Below are positions 62,749-64,000 of a stretch of DNA of 64,000 bases, piece after piece. Each line of letters starts with the position of its first letter. The first letter of the stretch is position 1. The translations under genes were made by a program, and so were the position numbers. Under the pieces are notes generated by a model. That model was not told where the DNA came from, did not search any database, and saw nothing but the letters and a program-made list of their open reading frames with translations. This stretch comes from Candidatus Kapaibacterium sp. GTDB taxonomy: Bacteria; Bacteroidota; Ignavibacteria; Kapaibacteriales; UBA2268. The stretch covers positions 1,525,950 through 1,589,949 of the forward strand of contig CP058732.1 of NCBI GenBank assembly GCA_013414795.1. Direction: 5' to 3'.

Positions 62749-64000
62749 AGTTCTAAACCTTTTAAGAGGAAAAATAGCATTGTTAACGCAGAAGCAACGC
62801 TTCTTTCTCTGTTAATTTCTCGGTCCCCACCGAATTGATGCAATTTTGCAAATGTTTCGTTGGGAGTCGATAAACCTATCCATACTGTTCCTACTGGCTT
62901 TTTAGGAGTTCCGCCAGTGGGTCCAGCAATTCCAGTAATGCTAATCCCATAAGTAGAGTTGAATTTCTTTCGCACATTGTAAGCCATTTCAATCGCTGTT
63001 TCTTGACTCACCGCCCCGTACTTCGATAAAGTTTCGGTTGAAACACCTAGGTGTACTGATTTAATTTCATTGCTATATGCAATAATTCCCCCAAGGAAAT
63101 ATTTAGAACTACCAGAAATCTTTGTAAACTCCCCACCAAGCAAACCACCAGTGCACGATTCTGCGACGGCAACTGTTTCACCTCGTTCTTCGAGCATTTT
63201 GCCAACGGTTTCTGCTAATGTAACTTCGCCTTCGCCATAAACATAGTCCCCAACTTTCGAATAAATAAAACTCTTTACTTGCTCAATTTGGTGTTCTGCT
63301 AAGTCTATCGGCAAGCCTTTTGCTTCGATTCTTAATCTAACTCCTTTATACGAGGGCAAGAAAGCCAGATTTAAACCATTAAGGACAGATTCAACACCCG
63401 ACAGTTTATCGGCAAGAACACTTTCGGGAATTCCACAAGTTTGTAGAGTAACAAAAATGTGTGCTTCTTTCTTTTCTGATACAATTTTTGATTTCAGCAA
63501 AGGAAGAATATGTGTTTCCATAATAAATTTCATTTCTTTGGGTACGCCGGGCATCGAAACTAAAATTTTTCCGTTATGTTCAAATAACATTCCAGGTGCA
63601 GTACCAAATTCATTCTTCAAAGGCTTGCATTTCGAAGGCAAGTTTGCCAAATTCCGATTTCTTTCAGAAACTTCGTTTATTCCTCTTTTCTTGTAAAACT
63701 CTTTTATCCATTCCAAGACTTCTTCGTTGAAAATTAAAGTATCTTGAAAATATTTTGCTAATGTGGGTTTGGTTAAATCATCACTTGTTGGACCCAACCC
63801 GCCAGTGATTAAAACTACGTCAGATTTTTTCAGAAGGTCATCTACGCCATCAATTATTTCGTTTTGACTGTCGCCAACAACTCTGTGTTCCACAACTGTT
63901 GCGCCAACTTCAAGACATTTTTGGGCAATCCAGGATGCATTAGTATTAATGATTTGTCCAATAAGTATCTCATCTCCAATAGTTAAAATCGAAACCGATA
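62745..64000 (-). CDS. cinA: CinA: competence/damage-inducible protein, nicotinamide-nucleotide amidase (5' end outside window)
   Basis: The coding frame stays open past the GTG near 63893 to the right edge. Those extra residues read SILTIGDEILIGQIINTN, the usual CinA N-terminus, so the true start lies just beyond position 64000. The N-terminal half is a MoCF-like fold (VVLITGGLGPTSDD). The C-terminal half is the NMN amidase domain: AESCTGGLLGGEFTKISG, GGIIAYSNEIK and SITGIAGPTGG. It probably recycles NMN in NAD metabolism. It is coupled to tsaD by a 4-base overlap. Confidence 0.93.
   Translation of the reverse strand, partial: SVSILTIGDEILIGQIINTNASWIAQKCLEVGATVVEHRVVGDSQNEIIDGVDDLLKKSDVVLITGGLGPTSDDLTKPTLAKYFQDTLIFNEEVLEWIKEFYKKRGINEVSERNRNLANLPSKCKPLKNEFGTAPGMLFEHNGKILVSMPGVPKEMKFIMETHILPLLKSKIVSEKKEAHIFVTLQTCGIPESVLADKLSGVESVLNGLNLAFLPSYKGVRLRIEAKGLPIDLAEHQIEQVKSFIYSKVGDYVYGEGEVTLAETVGKMLEERGETVAVAESCTGGLLGGEFTKISGSSKYFLGGIIAYSNEIKSVHLGVSTETLSKYGAVSQETAIEMAYNVRKKFNSTYGISITGIAGPTGGTPKKPVGTVWIGLSTPNETFAKLHQFGGDREINRERSVASALTMLFFLLKGLEL

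Noticed and set aside
1-64000. tRNA, rRNA, CRISPR, insertion sequence or prophage
   Set aside because: I looked through all gaps between genes and saw no cloverleaf, direct-repeat arrays, transposase or phage gene; gaps are short and AT-rich.
63893-64000. GTG at 63893 as the cinA start
   Set aside because: The frame stays open upstream and encodes the conserved CinA N-terminus, so the gene continues past the window.

Overview
The window is a dense, AT-rich stretch of bacterial chromosome with 46 protein-coding loci in 64 kb. It contains no rRNA, tRNA, CRISPR array, insertion sequence or prophage that I can see. The lineage looks like the Bacteroidota/Chlorobiota (FCB) group. Three secreted proteins end in type IX secretion (Por) sorting domains. 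There is a SusC/SusD outer-membrane uptake pair. LpxB and KdtA show a Gram-negative envelope with lipid A and Kdo. Many genes carry TAnnTTTG, the -7 element of Bacteroidetes-type promoters, 23-55 nt before their start codon. A deep relative such as Ignavibacteria or Kapabacteria would fit, but the sequence alone does not settle the genus.

Layout. 1-2.7 kb: the end of uvrC, then nudix-parA-parB on the minus strand. 2.9-7.1 kb: uvrA overlapping kdtA. 7.1-11.6 kb (minus): an HDOD regulator and a giant Asp-box/FnIII/Por-tail secreted protein. 11.6-21.6 kb (plus): a tightly packed train of ppk1, lpxB, a redoxin, a metallo-beta-lactamase-fold hydrolase, a Rieske protein, queG, a broken DUF255 gene, prmA and ppx, closed by a bidirectional terminator. 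21.7-27.9 kb (minus): ackA-pta, and mutS followed by a cell-wall amidase. 28-34 kb (plus): ppdK, a diheme peroxidase lipoprotein, and a cassette of an extremely acidic small protein, a DUF432-like protein and an MscS channel. 33.9-47.6 kb: a protease-rich region (secreted S8, S9, M16 and M1 peptidases, and a tandem retropepsin-like protein) mixed with purN, an SDR, a PLP decarboxylase, an aldo/keto reductase and a DMT permease. 48-52.6 kb: susC (broken) and susD. 52.7-64 kb: an FtsL-like protein, rho, a long helical-repeat gene with adk, yhdH, an SPFH protein, an argD-like aminotransferase, a SUMF1-fold lipoprotein, tsaD and cinA.

Taken together, the genes suggest a heterotroph that secretes proteases, may import the products through SusCD, interconverts pyruvate and PEP (ppdK), forms or uses acetate (ackA-pta), and stores and breaks down polyphosphate (ppk1, ppx).

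The two most striking anomalies are single in-frame stop codons, with no frameshift, in two otherwise intact genes: TGA in the DUF255 gene and TAA in susC. The least explained units are the acidic protein/DUF432-like/MscS cassette and the 767-residue helical-repeat protein upstream of adk.
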